64,000 nt of DNA from Trissonchulus latispiculum (lineage: Eukaryota; Nematoda; Enoplea; Enoplida; Ironidae), in contig JASAND010015508.1 in NCBI GenBank assembly GCA_030248195.1, forward strand, positions 89,272 through 153,271, read 5' to 3'. Position 1 is the stretch's first letter, and each line of letters starts with the position of its first letter. Position numbers and translations under genes: made by a program. The notes under the pieces are model-generated. The model had not been told where the DNA came from. It saw only the letters and a program-made list of their open reading frames with translations, and made no database searches. This document shows, piece by piece, positions 1 to 19,082 of this stretch.

Positions 1-150
1 ATAAGTGCGATGGGTCGGCCGGGCCGTTTACCGGCAGTCAACGGCTGGCTGGCCGGCCGTCTGGCCGAAAGTACCTCTTTGGCCGCCCGGTCAACGGCCG
101 GCTGGACGCCGGCTGGCCGTTTTCCACCCGGCCGGCCAACAAAACACTAT
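1..150. mobile_element. Partial GGCC-rich hAT-type element (left arm copy)
   Basis: GC-rich sequence made of GGCCGGCC-like units ending in AAAACACTAT at 141-150. It mirrors the outer part of the complete element at 22,688-23,037. The other end would lie outside the window. Confidence 0.7.
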
Positions 151-709
151 AGTAAGAAGTCCATAAATAGGAAGATTGGGCGACACTCGGTTCTTACTGG
201 GTATGTTTTCACTTGCGCACACCTCTCGTTAGTATTTACTTACTTTTGGGTTGTTTTCTGTTGTTTATTAAATTAATGCAAACTCTATGTCAGTGCACTT
301 TAGGCAGCCCTCAGTAAAAATCGAGGCGACTTTATTCTGGAATGCAGACACATCGTGGAATTGACGGCCAAATTGTATCTGGTGATTCAGAATGCCACTG
401 GAAAACCGCCTTTTGTTGACATTGCCTCTACGTAGGTTTAGTTTTGTTACATACAGCCTACTATAACATACTATACAGTATACAGCCCCTGAAACTGAAA
501 GTTGTCTGGTGAGCAAAAGGAAAGAAGATAGGAACAAATTTCAGGGCGGCCAAAAATTCCCACAAAGCTTAAACTTAAACTTTATCGGTGTCGAATCTTC
601 GACTTGGCCCTTTTGGCGCACAGGCAAAATATAGACAAATATTTCAAACAGAAATTTCAAAAGCAAATCAAAACATTTCCCATCAAATTTTAAAGTTCCC
701 CCTTCCCAG

Positions 710-1099
710 AATAATATCCTCAGTTTTCCGCATAACCTCATAATTGTGACTTCCTATTTTAGCATCTGGGTAGCCTGCGAAGAGGAACCGCTGGAGCTGG
801 TCTTCAAACCGATGCCCGACGAAGATTCCGGGGTTTTCCATCCGGGCTGTTTTCTGAGCGGGCGCCACCATCACCAGACCGGCCTTGGCCAGTCCTCCGG
901 TCTCACCCACTCTGGAGCCGCGCCTGGGACGACTCGCAGCGTCAAAAGCTCACCCAGCTCTCCGCTGCTGGGCTGCTACGACACGACAGCGGATGCGGAT
1001 GGATCCGTTCAGGATGGTGGATCGCCGATCCACGGATCCTCACTTCCGCATCCGGTTCGATATACTCGCCGAGGCGGGAAACTGGAAGTTCACTACTGA
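710..1099 (+). pseudogene. Duplicate of the class I myosin terminal exon
   Basis: Mirror copy of the last exon of the myosin at 21,742-22,131. Both are 390 bases with no net length change, keep the same acceptor (CTTCCCAG) and the same stop TGA, and stay open. They differ by a handful of substitutions, mostly C to T, such as GGGTTTTCC against GGGTCTTCC. The peptide includes IWVACEEEPLELVFK, the likely last strand of a TH1 tail domain, then a Gly/Ser/His-rich tail. No other myosin exons accompany it inside the window, so here it is an orphan exon. Confidence 0.7.
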
Positions 1100-1158
1100 A
1101 GAAAGACTCCCCTCCCTTTTGTTCTCCTCCCTCTGTTATACCGTTTAGAGCTTATTTT

Positions 1159-1164
1159 AATAAA
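1159..1164 (+). promoter_or_regulatory. Poly(A) signal AATAAA after the duplicated myosin exon
   Basis: AATAAA lies 60 bases past the TGA stop of the duplicated exon. The same signal sits at 21,677-21,682 on the other strand after the real myosin stop. Confidence 0.55.
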
Positions 1165-1187
1165 ATGATGCCTGACTGGTTAGTGTG

Positions 1188-1213
1188 TCAAGAGTACATA
1201 ATAGATAAGAGTA
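1188..1213. repeat. Solo family-A terminus (left arm)
   Basis: TCAAGAGTACATAATAGATA followed by AGAGTA matches the terminal motif of the family-A element described at 58,489-58,821. Its mirror copy is at 21,630-21,653. It stands alone, without the rest of the element. Confidence 0.5.
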
Positions 1214-1965
1214 TTTGATAGTGGTTGCTTGCCGCTCGGAATTCTTAGCGAGGATAATTTATAACAGTTCCTGCTGTTGAAACGTGATCAGTTTATTAGC
1301 GCTCAGCTTTGGCAAATAAAGCTTAATGTTTCCCGTTGGTGAGTCTGTGAAGGCTACGTATGTAGCTAGGACAAAAACCAATATATATTCTCAAATAAGA
1401 CAACATAAAAAGTATCTACATTACAGTAACAAAAAGCCGCAGAAAATAACCAGGAATCATCAATGGCATCCGAACATGAACAACAGAACAACCCAAAACA
1501 ATCCGAACAGAACGCATGAACTGTATCAAACCACATATATCCCATTCCTAACTTCTAAAACGACTAAAACTTCTTTAACATGAAAATCTTCTAAGCCACT
1601 ATCAGAAAAAGTCCTTTTAATTTATCTTCATATTTCATTTCACTCTGACCTTGCTACATCCTTTCAGCCACCTCGCTATAGAACCGATATTGTACAGTAT
1701 AAGCTGAACTGTTACAACCATTACAGTAACTCCGACGCGAAGCTCCCGTGTCAGGCACCTGAAGGACGCGAGGAAAGAAAGAAAGTAAACAGAATTAGAG
1801 GAGAGGAAATGGAGCAGACGAAGTCAGTTTGGAGGGAAAATGTTCACCTCAATTGTTGACCTCATTGCTCAAACATGTTCTACAGTACATTACATTACAT
1901 TACATTACAGTAACTAATGTAGCAGATACGTACACGGCACAACAGAAAGTCTAAAGTACTACATA

Positions 1966-1969
<4 letters not shown>

Positions 1970-2032
<63 letters not shown>
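1970..2032. repeat. AT dinucleotide microsatellite
   Basis: Uninterrupted alternating TA of about 60 bases. The mirror tract at 20,797-20,867 is about 70 bases, a length difference usual for microsatellites. Confidence 0.95.
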
Positions 2033-2037
<5 letters not shown>

Positions 2038-2192
2038 AATTTGATGCAAAATTTGTCTGCATTTGTATTCAAAAATCATTTTAGAGATCAAAGAAAAATG
2101 GATCTATTTGATCTTGCTTCAAAAATTACATTAAGTAATACAGCTGCGGGGACAGATTGCAAAAATGCAAAAGACAATGAAAAATTCAACTA

Positions 2193-2349
2193 AGGGCCCC
2201 TTCGTGCAACGAGTTAAACGAGTTGAAATTAACTCAATCTTTTTTCAAGCACAGGGTAGGTATAATGTTAAACAGTTCAAGCACGCCTGTGGATTAAACG
2301 AGTTAAAAATTTTAACTCTACTCTTTTAACTCACGCGCGAAAAGGACCT
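2193..2349. mobile_element. Short family-B element (left arm)
   Basis: It starts AGGGCCCC.TTCGTGC and ends GCGAAAAGGACCT, with internal GAGTTAAAATTAACTC-like units. It is a short relative of the 1.3-kb element at 12,738-14,045 and mirrors 20,466-20,621. No clear target duplication was found. Confidence 0.55.
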
Positions 2350-3904
2350 GAATCTCAAAACTGTACATTTTCTTCTCACAACAAAACCAAGATAGTGCAT
2401 ACTAAACTTAAACTTTCTAATAGTGTCACTAGAAGCTACAAAGATGCACAAGCTACTCCAAATAAAATTAGCTACATTTATTGAGTCTTATTTAGAATCT
2501 TACTGGGTATTAAAATGTTAGTCAAAAAGCAATAAATTAATAATACCATTCTTTGATATTTGCATTTTACTGATATTACTGTTTTTTGTGTATCAAGTTT
2601 CAGGACTCCAAAGTTGACCTTAGAAATTTGTATATCAAATTTCAGGACTCCAAAATTATCTTCTTTTTGTGCATCTCTGCTTTCTATTAAGTGATAGCAA
2701 CAAGTGAAAAATGGTATAGGAAGGGTCCTCTGCCAACAGAACCCTGCAAGTGCTCTTGCATTGCCTTAAACAAAACTATAACAATAATAATGCAAACTAC
2801 AGTTACATAAATAAAAAGAAATTTTGTTTTCGGAATCCGCATGAGAATGATTATGGCCAAAGAAACTTTTGGATATTTGAAAAACAGTCATAACTATTAA
2901 ATGTGGTTTTTTTCCTTCGTCTACTTTTTCCCTTTAGTCCACCCACAGATCTTTTCACGAATGAATTCCTAATTGAAACTACTAAAATTAAAATTGGAAT
3001 TTTTCTGTTTAGGTCACAAAATATAACATAAAACTGAACAACCACAATAAATAACTGAAACAACAAAGCTACAGCTAAGAATTTCTTTTTTAACGGTTGA
3101 CGTACTCAAATTTTTAGTTTTCTTCAATTCAGAATTTGCTCAAAAGCTCGCACAGAAATCAAAAGTTGTCAAGTTTCAAGCTCCAATTAATGAAATAAGC
3201 AAAGCTGTAATGAAAACAAATAAATTCACAACAAATACATAATAGGTCATACATGTAAGGACCACGAGTTAAGATAATGATTAAATTGAGCAGAATAGAA
3301 TCCACTAAGCGGCTAAAACACAGTACATTGAAGCAAATTCAGTGCAACAGTTGAAAGATGGCTGGCAGGCTCAATGCGATGCACAGCAATGGAAGAAAAC
3401 ACAACAACCAATTAATAAACTATCTAATTAGTCACTTCCTAATTAATTAATTAATCAATTGGTTAATTAATTAATTAATTTCTTGGAAGACTGGAATAAG
3501 GCCAACGGGGAGTTTGGTCCACAACCATATATCTAATACGTATCACATAATTCCGATCGGACCGGGGGCGAATAGGCCGAGATAATCCAGGACGAAACGA
3601 AGATCTGCCAAAAACTCAGAATTAATCAGGAAAAATAGAGATGCAGCTAAAAAAGGGGGCTGAGAAAGCACCAGAGAATGAAAAACGAAAACAGCCAACC
3701 AGAAAGCACCAAAAAGGATCTAGAAGGCAGGCTTAGGTCCCCAGGTGACGTCTGCTTACACTCTGAAATAGAAAACATACAAGTTATACACAAGTTACAC
3801 ATTAAATTAACTTAGCTTAAGTCATAATTTTAAGAATTTTTTTTCTGGTACGCCTCACCCCAGTTGGACTTAGTCCGATTAGGAGCAGTGTCAGGTTGTC
3901 GTTA

Positions 3905-3945
3905 ATTTTTAATTTGAATTGGGGGGGGGGGGGGGGTGGCTGACA
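3905..3945. repeat. Poly-G run
   Basis: A run of 16 or so G at about 3,921-3,936. The mirror C run near 18,887-18,895 is shorter. Length differences in homopolymers do not discriminate between biology and read error. Confidence 0.9.
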
Positions 3946-4496
3946 CCGAGTAACAATTAACCGAGGCGTTGAACAAGGCTGGAAATTTGTCCATCACCGG
4001 CTGTGTGATGAACGCACCTCGGCAGCTCCCACCATTTGGCGGTCGCCCCTTAAATCTCGGTTAATTGCCGGCAGGGGTGGCATAGGTGGGATAGAAAGTG
4101 TCAACTGACACCAGAGTAATTTTAAGCATAGTAAAGAATCTGGGCCTGCTGGACCATAAAGTTTGGAAGTGGGTCGTACAACATGCAATTATACAATAAA
4201 TAAATACCCATTGCAGTATATATAATTGTAACTATATTTTTAAATTTTTTTCTTTACCATTAGCTAAATGTTGAATATATACTTATTTGCCAATAGGATT
4301 TGCCAAACAAGAATCATATAGTTACAGAAAGGTTAACAGAACATACCGGGAAGCGCCACGTGCGTAGTTTAGATGAGCATAGATCAGCACTCCGATATCT
4401 CGGTGGCCATTCTCAATGGCAATGGAAAGGGCAGTGTTTTCCATCCTAAAATAAACAAAAGTTTCCACAAATGAAAATATAAATCAAGAATAATCT

Positions 4497-4890
4497 AAGG
4501 TGGTGACACCTTTTTGGGCACGAATTGTCTGACGGGTGATAGTTCCAATCAAGATGAAATTTGATGAAGCTCTTCAAAATGAGTTTTTACTGTTCTGAAT
4601 GTTTCAGAGAGCAATCCCGCTTCAAAATTTCGACAGTTCCTTTTCACGGCAGTTTTTGCCAATTTCTGACAGTTCGACAGCAGCTACGTATTAATAATCC
4701 GTTTTCATTCGAAAGATCTCGATGATGTCTACATCTTTGCCTTGTAAAAGCAATCTTTCCAGCTTTTTCAAAAATTGTGACTGATGATATAATCAATTTT
4801 CCAATTTTGGAGTCGAAAACTTTGCCGTTTTTACAAAATTCAATAATCCATTATTTCTTGAGCTACTTCAAGCTGTAAAGTTGTACACCA
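4497..4890. mobile_element. Truncated family-D element (left arm)
   Basis: It begins with AAGGTGGTGACACCTTTTTGG and runs into the KANK intron. It mirrors 17,925-18,332 and matches the second half of the TTAA-flanked family-D elements at 29,857-33,414 and 60,479-61,451. Confidence 0.6.
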
Positions 4891-5444
4891 AAGGTGTCAA
4901 TTGGAAGGTCTCACCGAGTGGACGATTACCAGAGATATTATCATATTTGTTAAGCTTCTACAAAATTTACAATTTTCACCAGAAATACACCAGAAAAGGA
5001 AAATTTTTCTTCACTTTTCAACGTACCTACCACAGCCAGCCTCAATAACGTTTTTCAAGCATCAATTTTTATTTGCCATGCTAACGGCACCTGGATGTCT
5101 CCGAACCGCCATTTCTACACTACTGTCAACAGGAAAACAGCACCCCTACCATATCCGTCAGGGAGGGATCGATTTCCGGCTGACTGAGGAGCAGTTTCAC
5201 GATCTGTCGATGACCGTGCTCTGCGGCGCACATCAGCGCAGTCGATCCATCCTCATCCTGGATGTTGAGTCCGGCTCCGGCCTCCAACAGCATCCGTCGT
5301 TTCCTCCCGACCGTGACTTACGGATAGCATCAAGGCCGTTTGGCCGTGCTAAAACAAATAAACAAAAAAATTCAAAAATTGTCTCAGTTGTATAACTGTA
5401 AGAGGACATTTAGTAAAAAGTTTTCTATGGTTGAAAGCCCAAGA

Positions 5445-5822
5445 ATGGGTTTGGCTTGAAGAAATTTTCAGAAGAGGTAAAGGTAAAGGTAACCCCGGAC
5501 AATTCTCCTACCCTTGTCAGGGTCCAGGGTGCCGGTGCTCATCCCCGGATACACAGCCCTGAGCCAGGAGTGCCACCTCGAATGATGACTACAACCGCGG
5601 AGGAGGGGCCAGCTCCCTCAAGGCAGATGCCCTACACGGTGTCCTGTTACCTTCCCACAGCAATGGTACCCATTTACCCACCAATTTGGTTTGGTTTGGT
5701 AAATTTGGTAAACGAAGAGATTTGGCAAAAAGCTCCTATGGTTGAAGTTGGTTTGGGATCAAGTGAACAATTCCCCCACCTCGTTTCGAGGTGGAGTGAT
5801 GCTGACGAAAGCAAGGATTAAT
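5445..5822. repeat. GC-rich unclassified block (left arm)
   Basis: Mirror of 17,020-17,395, in the intron upstream of a KANK exon. It is more GC-rich than its surroundings, with GGTAAAGGTAAAGGTAACC at one edge and TTTGGTTTGGTAAATTTGG at the other. It is open in one frame for 121 codons, but that frame is not kept in the mirror copy, so I treat it as a repeat of unknown type rather than a gene. Confidence 0.4.
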
Positions 5823-6236
5823 CAATCTAGTTCAAAGCATGTGTGGATGCATGCACCCTAAATACATAACTGATTGTCTGATAATTAACTTTTTAAATTT
5901 AAAAATTAATTTTAAAGTTTAGCGCAACGGATTAACTGAACCGAGAAAAACTTTTTCATCTATCATATTGGAAATTCGCTTTACCGTTTTACATTTTTCT
6001 ATTCAGATTTTTGTTAGCATAAGCTAATAAATTCGAAAGAAGATGTAAGCTTATGCAGAACCAACAAAATCCTGATTCAAAAACGGATCTCTGATCTATG
6101 CTTATCACACAAAAAACTCTCTTATGCGCCAAGTTTCAGCAAGACTGTCGACAAAAAAGTAGTCTCCCAAAATTCAAATTTTGAAGTGCAAATTTACAAA
6201 CTAAACGATCCGAACTATCCACAAAATATTTGAGCT

Positions 6237-7463
6237 TATAAATTGCCCATGAAAAACTTTAAGTGGCTTGATTTTGCTCATTTTCACACAAAATTTTGTC
6301 ACATGTCCTGCATATCGAGTTTCAATTTCGAGTAGTTTCGTTCAGTACTTAACGAGTAACCGGCATATTAATTGCATGCAATTTGAAAACAGGTGAAAAC
6401 GGCGGTGCCGCGGCAAATAAAGGCACTTTCCGAACTTCCTTGAGAATGGAGCTATATTCGGTTGTATGTTTGATATCTGATGCAAACAAAGAACTTAGGG
6501 TAGCTTTTAATGGAAAATACTTCTTTATGGCTTTATTTAGTGATTTTAGTGAAGTAGGCACCGACGCTGGAAAGCCTTGACCACGAAAATCATTTAACGA
6601 CCGATAACTTGAATTTGGTGCATTTGCGGGCAATGGTCCAAGAAGCAAAAAATGTTCCCGACAATGAGAGCTTTCGATTGATATAAAATTTTACGATTTC
6701 GAAAAATTTGAAAAATCGTCATTTTTGAATTACGGTCAGACCCCCATATTTGACCCCAGCGACCAACTGGGTGCTCAACGTGCACCATTTGTGTCAAACT
6801 TGACCTAAAGTCATCAATAATCGATGCGCAAATAGATAGTCTAACATTTTATAGGTCTGTGTTGCCATAGCTCCAAGTTATTTGCCAAAAACGGTAATTT
6901 CCTACATTTTGCTAAAAGTGAGATTTCTACGATAGAGAAATCTCTTAGTGAGTTATAGAGAAACCAGGATCAATTGGTATCGTTCGAAATTTCTTGTCAT
7001 AAGCTGTGATCTGTAGGAAGTAGAATTTTTAATTAGGGCTTACAGCTTTCAGAATATTTCATCAAACTTGCTGACCCCCAATTTTAACATTGCAAAACAG
7101 TCAAATTTGGCTGTTCGCAAGCTTAAAAAATTAATTAAAAAATTTTGAAGGCCTAAATTAAAATTCTGCTTCCTACAAATCACCCTTCGAGATCGTATAT
7201 ATGATATAGGATGGATGTTGAAGTGCTCCATTTTGTCGTTGGCAAGATTTCTCCGGCGCGCGGAAAAAATCACACCCACTTTTCCGTTTTCCTATGTTTA
7301 ACACATACTGACATCAACTTTGAGGTGAAAGTACTCGCTAACCTTAAGAGATCCGACCTTCATTTCAAAAACTCGTTAAAATATACCAATCGGACAACCA
7401 AATATATGAAAATGGGCAAAATCGGAGATGGTCGAAAAATCGGCCAAAAATGGACCCCCCCCC
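6237..7463. mobile_element. Family-F TTAA-flanked element (left arm)
   Basis: Mirror of 15,357-16,590. The C-run terminus followed by TTAA is kept at 7,450-7,467. The other terminus is eroded (near 6,237). Confidence 0.6.
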
Positions 7464-8131
7464 TTAATTGCTCATAATGTCAAAAATGATAAATATATAT
7501 GTCGAATTCGCGGTCTGGAGGGGGAAGATTGTTTACTTGGTCCTTTATATAGTAGTCTCTAGTTCAATCTAACCTAATCTCAAATCGGGATCAACATTGG
7601 ATCGAAAATCTTAATAAAGATGATCCTTTTTTGATGAATGTGAATAAAATTAAAACACTCATAAGATTTCAACCACACGCTTTTAAAATAGATTTTGATA
7701 GGAATTTTAAAAGAGCTCAAATAAAATGAAAAACGAAAAATGAAATAATCGTAGAGTTGGTGAGATCTAAGCCAGTTACCTGAGTGGCCCTGATGTTGAC
7801 ATCTCCCATTTGGAAGAGTCGCTGAAGCACCAATTCCTTGGTTTGGCTCTCAATTTGAGACAAAGCTCCCAACATCACCGGAGTGTAGCCCGCCTAAAAC
7901 ATACGAAGATTTATAGATCAATTAATTTAATTAATTAAATAAATGGTCAACAATAACGGTACTTGAAATAGTTAGAAAAGATACTAAGAATGTACGCTGT
8001 AGGTCATGTCCTAATCAATGACTCGCAAAAGTGAGCCGTCTGCCTCTCACTGGGCTTCTTGGATTTATTTCCGCTCAATTAAACATAGTTGCCCATTTGT
8101 TAAATAATGTATCAATAAACGTTTCATGGAA

Positions 8132-10075
8132 TCAAGAGTACATAATAACTAAGAGTGTGACAAGTGTCACTCTCTTCATTATTGGGCTTGCAACATGATC
8201 TACACTAGGGTTGTACACCCAGCTGGCGGGCTTCGGGTCCTTGGTCGGGCCGACCCGGTTTAGGCCCGGGCCCGGAAAATTATGTCTTGGGCCCGGCACG
8301 GCTATGGCTGAAAGCCCGGCCTGGTTTTAAAGGCCGGGCTCACCGGGCCTGCCGCGCCATGGTGTCTGCCTGGGGGCAATTAGCATATCACAGGGCCCGA
8401 GGATTTAAAAAGCCGGGAAAAGGGGCGAGCCTGGCTTAGGCCGGGCCTGGTAACGGGCTGCGGACTTTGATTGGCTCCGGGCCGGGCCTGGGCTGGGTTC
8501 CGGTCAGCTTCCTTATTGGAACAACCCTAATCTGCACGACAAATTAGGTTTTTCCTTTATATCACTTCTAAAAAAAGAAATTTGCACGTTGTTCCTACTT
8601 TTCTAAAGCTAAAAACACAGCTAGTCTTGGCTCAATATACTCTTGTTGCGCTTTAGATAGAACACAAACATAGCGTGCAAATTTCTTTTTGAAGTGATGG
8701 GTCTGACTTGTGGGGTGTCAGCCGTTATTTGGGACGAGTGTTGTTTTGAAGAGCGTGACTTTTGTCACACTTTAAATTTACTTTCGCGAATGTGGGGGTA
8801 ACGAGTTAAAAATTCAACTCGATCCCGCGAATGAGTTGTAAATTGAATTTTCCTTCAAGCAGAGTTAAAATTTTCTCGGTCATTCGTGAAAAGAGTTAAA
8901 ACAAGTCATTGCCGCGTGAAAGGGTTGCCGGGTGCGCGCATAATAAGCTTTAAATATGACAAAATATTCCGACCAATGAAAAGTGCAGCACGCAATTTCA
9001 TTGGTTGGTTCCCAATGCTTCAAAGTAGCCTAAAGCTTCTTGCCAGTATTTACACTGAATGAAAAATGCTGCTGAAATATTTACACTGAATGGAAAACTT
9101 GCTTAATAAAATAAATCGATAGAGTTTTAAATGTGTTAAGCATGTTGCATTATTAGAAATTAGAATTAAGTAAATTTATTAAAGAAGTATAAATAAAATA
9201 AGTATTAAAGTATAAATTATCTTTGCCAATAGAATGGCAGGCAGCACTTCATGATTGCAAATTTGAAGTATTTATGGGAGCTGTCCACATGAAAAGCCGA
9301 ATCAAACGTGACTACTACAACCAATCGAAATCTCAACTTTTTCTCGGGGGGGGTATAAGAATTTGCTATATGAATAACCGAAACAAGTAAACTTATACAA
9401 TTGAAAATTGAAAGAGAACTTTTTAACGAAATTTCTGAACTTTGATTTTGTTTCTAATGTTTTGTTGTTGTGCGAATCCTTATTGCAACTGGTCGATGCT
9501 CCACAGAATTAATACAGGATTCATTCTGAACGTATGTTTGATGTGTTTTTTAACGATTCCAAGTCAGAATTAAGTTTACTGAATTTTAATAGACAAGACT
9601 CCTTCTTAAAGCTATGCATTCTATTAATTTGATGTAATTTGAAGAGGAAATAAATGTTTATTAATGAAAATGAGTAACTTTTTAGACTCTTTTCAACTTG
9701 TCTTATTGGTTTTTTTATTTAAAATCTTCCAAATTTGGGTGAGGTGAAGTTCTTAAATGTTGAAAAGCAATTGAACGAAAAAAAGAAGAATTCACTATTT
9801 TAACTGTTTTCACGTGTGCAGAGAGTTAATCTTAATCCTCCTAATTTTAACTCTTTTAAAACTTTTCGCAAAATGTACGGATTTAAGGTTCATCTGCCAG
9901 TTTTAACTCTTTTAATTTCAATGATTTTTAACCCTGCAGAGTTAAAAGAGTAAAAAAAACAAGCAAATTTAAACCCGCGCATTCATGAAAAAGGTTAAAG
10001 AGTTAATTTTAACTCTACTCTACTCTTACTCACCTATTCTACCCCATTACGGCCCTACATTACGCAATTTTTGAC
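8132..10075. mobile_element. Nested family A / B / hAT cluster (left arm)
   Basis: Mirror of 12,714-14,692. A family-A element is split by a family-B element (about 8,780-10,050) and by a GC-rich hAT-type element (8,216-8,529). The inner end near 10,040-10,090 is strongly altered compared with the right arm. Confidence 0.65.
8216..8529. mobile_element. GC-rich hAT-type non-autonomous element (left arm)
   Basis: Inverted ends TAGGGTTGT / ACAACCCTA enclose GGCCCGG-rich sequence. Flanks ATCTACAC (8,208-8,215) and ATCTGCAC (8,530-8,537) form an 8-base target duplication with one mismatch. An 8-base duplication is the hAT hallmark. No transposase is present. Confidence 0.75.
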
Positions 10076-10104
10076 GAAATCATTTTTTTTTTTTGAAAAA
10101 TGTT

Positions 10105-10240
10105 CGGTAATATTCAAGATGGGTCGGCGGGTCAATGGTTACAGAATTTTTTCCGATTTCTTGTTGAGTTTTGAGATGGAGTCACAGCCTTTGTTGTTTT
10201 TTTCATTTCGACTTACCGATTGAGCCACTTCAGACAGAGT
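10105..10240 (-). repeat. Degraded tRNA-derived SINE (left arm)
   Basis: Position-wise mirror of the SINE at 12,546-12,645. Only the 5' part (GAGCCACTTCAGACAGAGTG side) still matches well; the rest has been replaced or deleted. Confidence 0.45.
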
Positions 10241-11280
10241 GGGACCAAGCTTAAGTTTGTATCCAACCCAAACTGTAGGGACATATTTTGAGTGTGAATA
10301 ACAACAGTTCACACAGACACACAAAATGTTTTATTTTTAAAGCTGACATTATACTTGTTTGAATTCTTGTTGGATGTTACAAACTTTGGAATCCATTAAA
10401 AGACGACCACATCAAAGTTGTTACAGAGACGGCATAGTAAATGTTGCATTAGTTTAAACAATTTAGCAATTATATACAGGAATCATGTGATTCTGCTAGG
10501 AATATATATCTGAAAATGTTATTTTGCATTTGTAAGGATTTCAGTCAGACATAACAGAATTGCCAATGGAATAAACGATTGGTTGCTGGTTATCCATATT
10601 CATTCTAGTTTTCTTGATAAAAATTAACGAAATTAGCATAAATTTGCCCAAAATTCAAGTCCAAAATTTTGCTAATTGAAAGTGTCGAAACAAGTTTTCG
10701 TCACTGATTTTTTCGTCAGCAACATAACTTTCAGCGAAACAATGTAACTAACATTGCGGAACTTGCTACTCTGATTCAATAATAGGATCTCCCTTTTTTT
10801 TCGGTACCTCGGAATGGAGTGGGTTCACATCGTCCGCCAGCCATTCCGATACCAAAACTCACAGCTGCTTCTAAAATAGATAAAAGATATATAAAATAAA
10901 AAGGCAAACAGGGCAAACAAAACCTAAAATGTACTTGCTGCATATTTAACTTTTTGGCTCAGTCTCCAACCAGCTATTTACTCGTATCTGGGGTAAGTTT
11001 TTGCAGAAGTGTTTTATTACTGATGAAAATAAAATTGAAGCAAGGTTTGGGTTGTTCTTTCAGGAAAGAAATGTAGAAGTCATGAATTTCCTACAGTATT
11101 CTCGGCAAAAGTGTACCCCCAGATTTATGAGGTATGTATATATATATAGATCGATCAGTAATTCATCTTCACTAGCAATATTTCAAATTTTAATCCTTAA
11201 TTTTAATTTCCATTTTTAGCTACCGTAATACTACGGTAAACGCGCGTTAAAATCAAATTTTCGGGTTTCCAATTTAATTT

Positions 11281-11440
11281 TAATCTACTCTATTTTTATC
11301 CAATTTAAGACTACAAACACTGCGCCAAAGATTAGATGGAGGCTAGCTCAAGGAGCTAGCCTCCATCTAATCTTTTGGCGCACAGGGTGTTTAGAGCTTA
11401 AACAGCTGGTCTTAAATTGGATAAAGTAGAGTAGATTAAA
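11281..11440. repeat. Fold centre of the palindrome
   Basis: The two arms meet at GGCTAGCTC - AAG - GAGCTAGCC (11,341-11,361), so only three bases separate them. The flanking 70 or so bases on each side pair almost fully, then small indels appear. Such a short spacer is typical of fold-back events, either in vivo (template switching, hairpin-capped breaks) or in library or read artefacts. Confidence 0.93.
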
Positions 11441-11854
11441 ATTAAATTAGAGCGAAAGAGTTGATTTTAACTCGCGCGTTTACTCGCTTAGTAGAGTACA
11501 GTAGCTTAAAATGGAAATTAAAATTAAGGATTAAAATTGAAATATTGCTAGTGAAGATGAATTGCGATCGATCATGTATATATATATACATACCTCATAA
11601 ATCTGAAATTACACTTTGCCGAAAGAGGCTCTCTTAGAGAAATTCATGACTTCTACATTTCTTTCCTGAAATAAAAAGCTAAGCATTGCTAATTTTATTT
11701 TCATCAGTAATAAAACCTCTGCAAAACCTACCTCAGATATAAAGTAAATAACTGGTTGGAGACTTAATTTAAGTTAAATATGCAGCAAGTACATTTTAGA
11801 TTTTGTTTGCCCTGTTTGCCTTTTTATTTTATATATATCTTTTATCTATTTTAG

Positions 11855-19082
<7,228 letters not shown>

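Larger units (their letters stand above)
1217..3732. other. Gene-free stretch, left-arm copy of the KANK-myosin spacer
   Basis: Mirror of 19,083-21,676. It contains an AT microsatellite (1,970-2,032), TACAT repeats (1,885-1,912), a family-B short element (2,193-2,349) and TTAA-rich inverted repeats near 3,440-3,480. I see no coding exon. Confidence 0.7.
3733..10872 (-). pseudogene. KANK-like ankyrin gene, degraded left-arm copy
   Basis: Mirror copies of the six right-arm KANK exons: 3,733-3,762 (last exon, intact), 4,347-4,445, 5,150-5,348, 7,780-7,893, about 10,353-10,452 and about 10,753-10,872. The 5,150-5,348 exon has lost two bases (GACGGATG for GACCCGGATG), shifting frame. The 4,347-4,445 exon has one base gained near its start and one lost near its end. 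The 7,780-7,893 exon is intact with one K-to-R change. The two exons nearest the fold have several indels and a replaced block. It cannot encode the ankyrin domain as read. Decay in vivo and poor consensus at a fold-back join both fit. Confidence 0.85.
1..11349. repeat. Left arm of giant inverted duplication
   Basis: This arm is the reverse complement of 11,353-22,826. Landmarks pair in mirror order: myosin terminal exon (710-1,099 with 21,742-22,131), AT microsatellite (1,970-2,032 with 20,797-20,867), KANK exons, a TTAA-flanked element, and an A/B/hAT transposon nest. Similarity runs to base 1, so the arm may continue beyond the window. Divergence is uneven. Outer parts differ by a few percent, often by C/T changes, while 10.0-11.3 kb has replaced or deleted blocks. 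The net length difference is about 125 bases, the left arm being shorter. It may be a real duplication or a fold-back assembly join. Confidence 0.95.

Noticed and set aside
4901..5395. 164-codon open frame on the plus strand
   Set aside because: It runs antisense through the degraded KANK exon at 5,150-5,348. The mirror frame near 17,506-17,952 is also antisense to the real exon.
5456..5821. 121-codon GC-rich open frame
   Set aside because: Not kept in the mirror copy at 17,020-17,395 and has no recognised domain; treated as a repeat.
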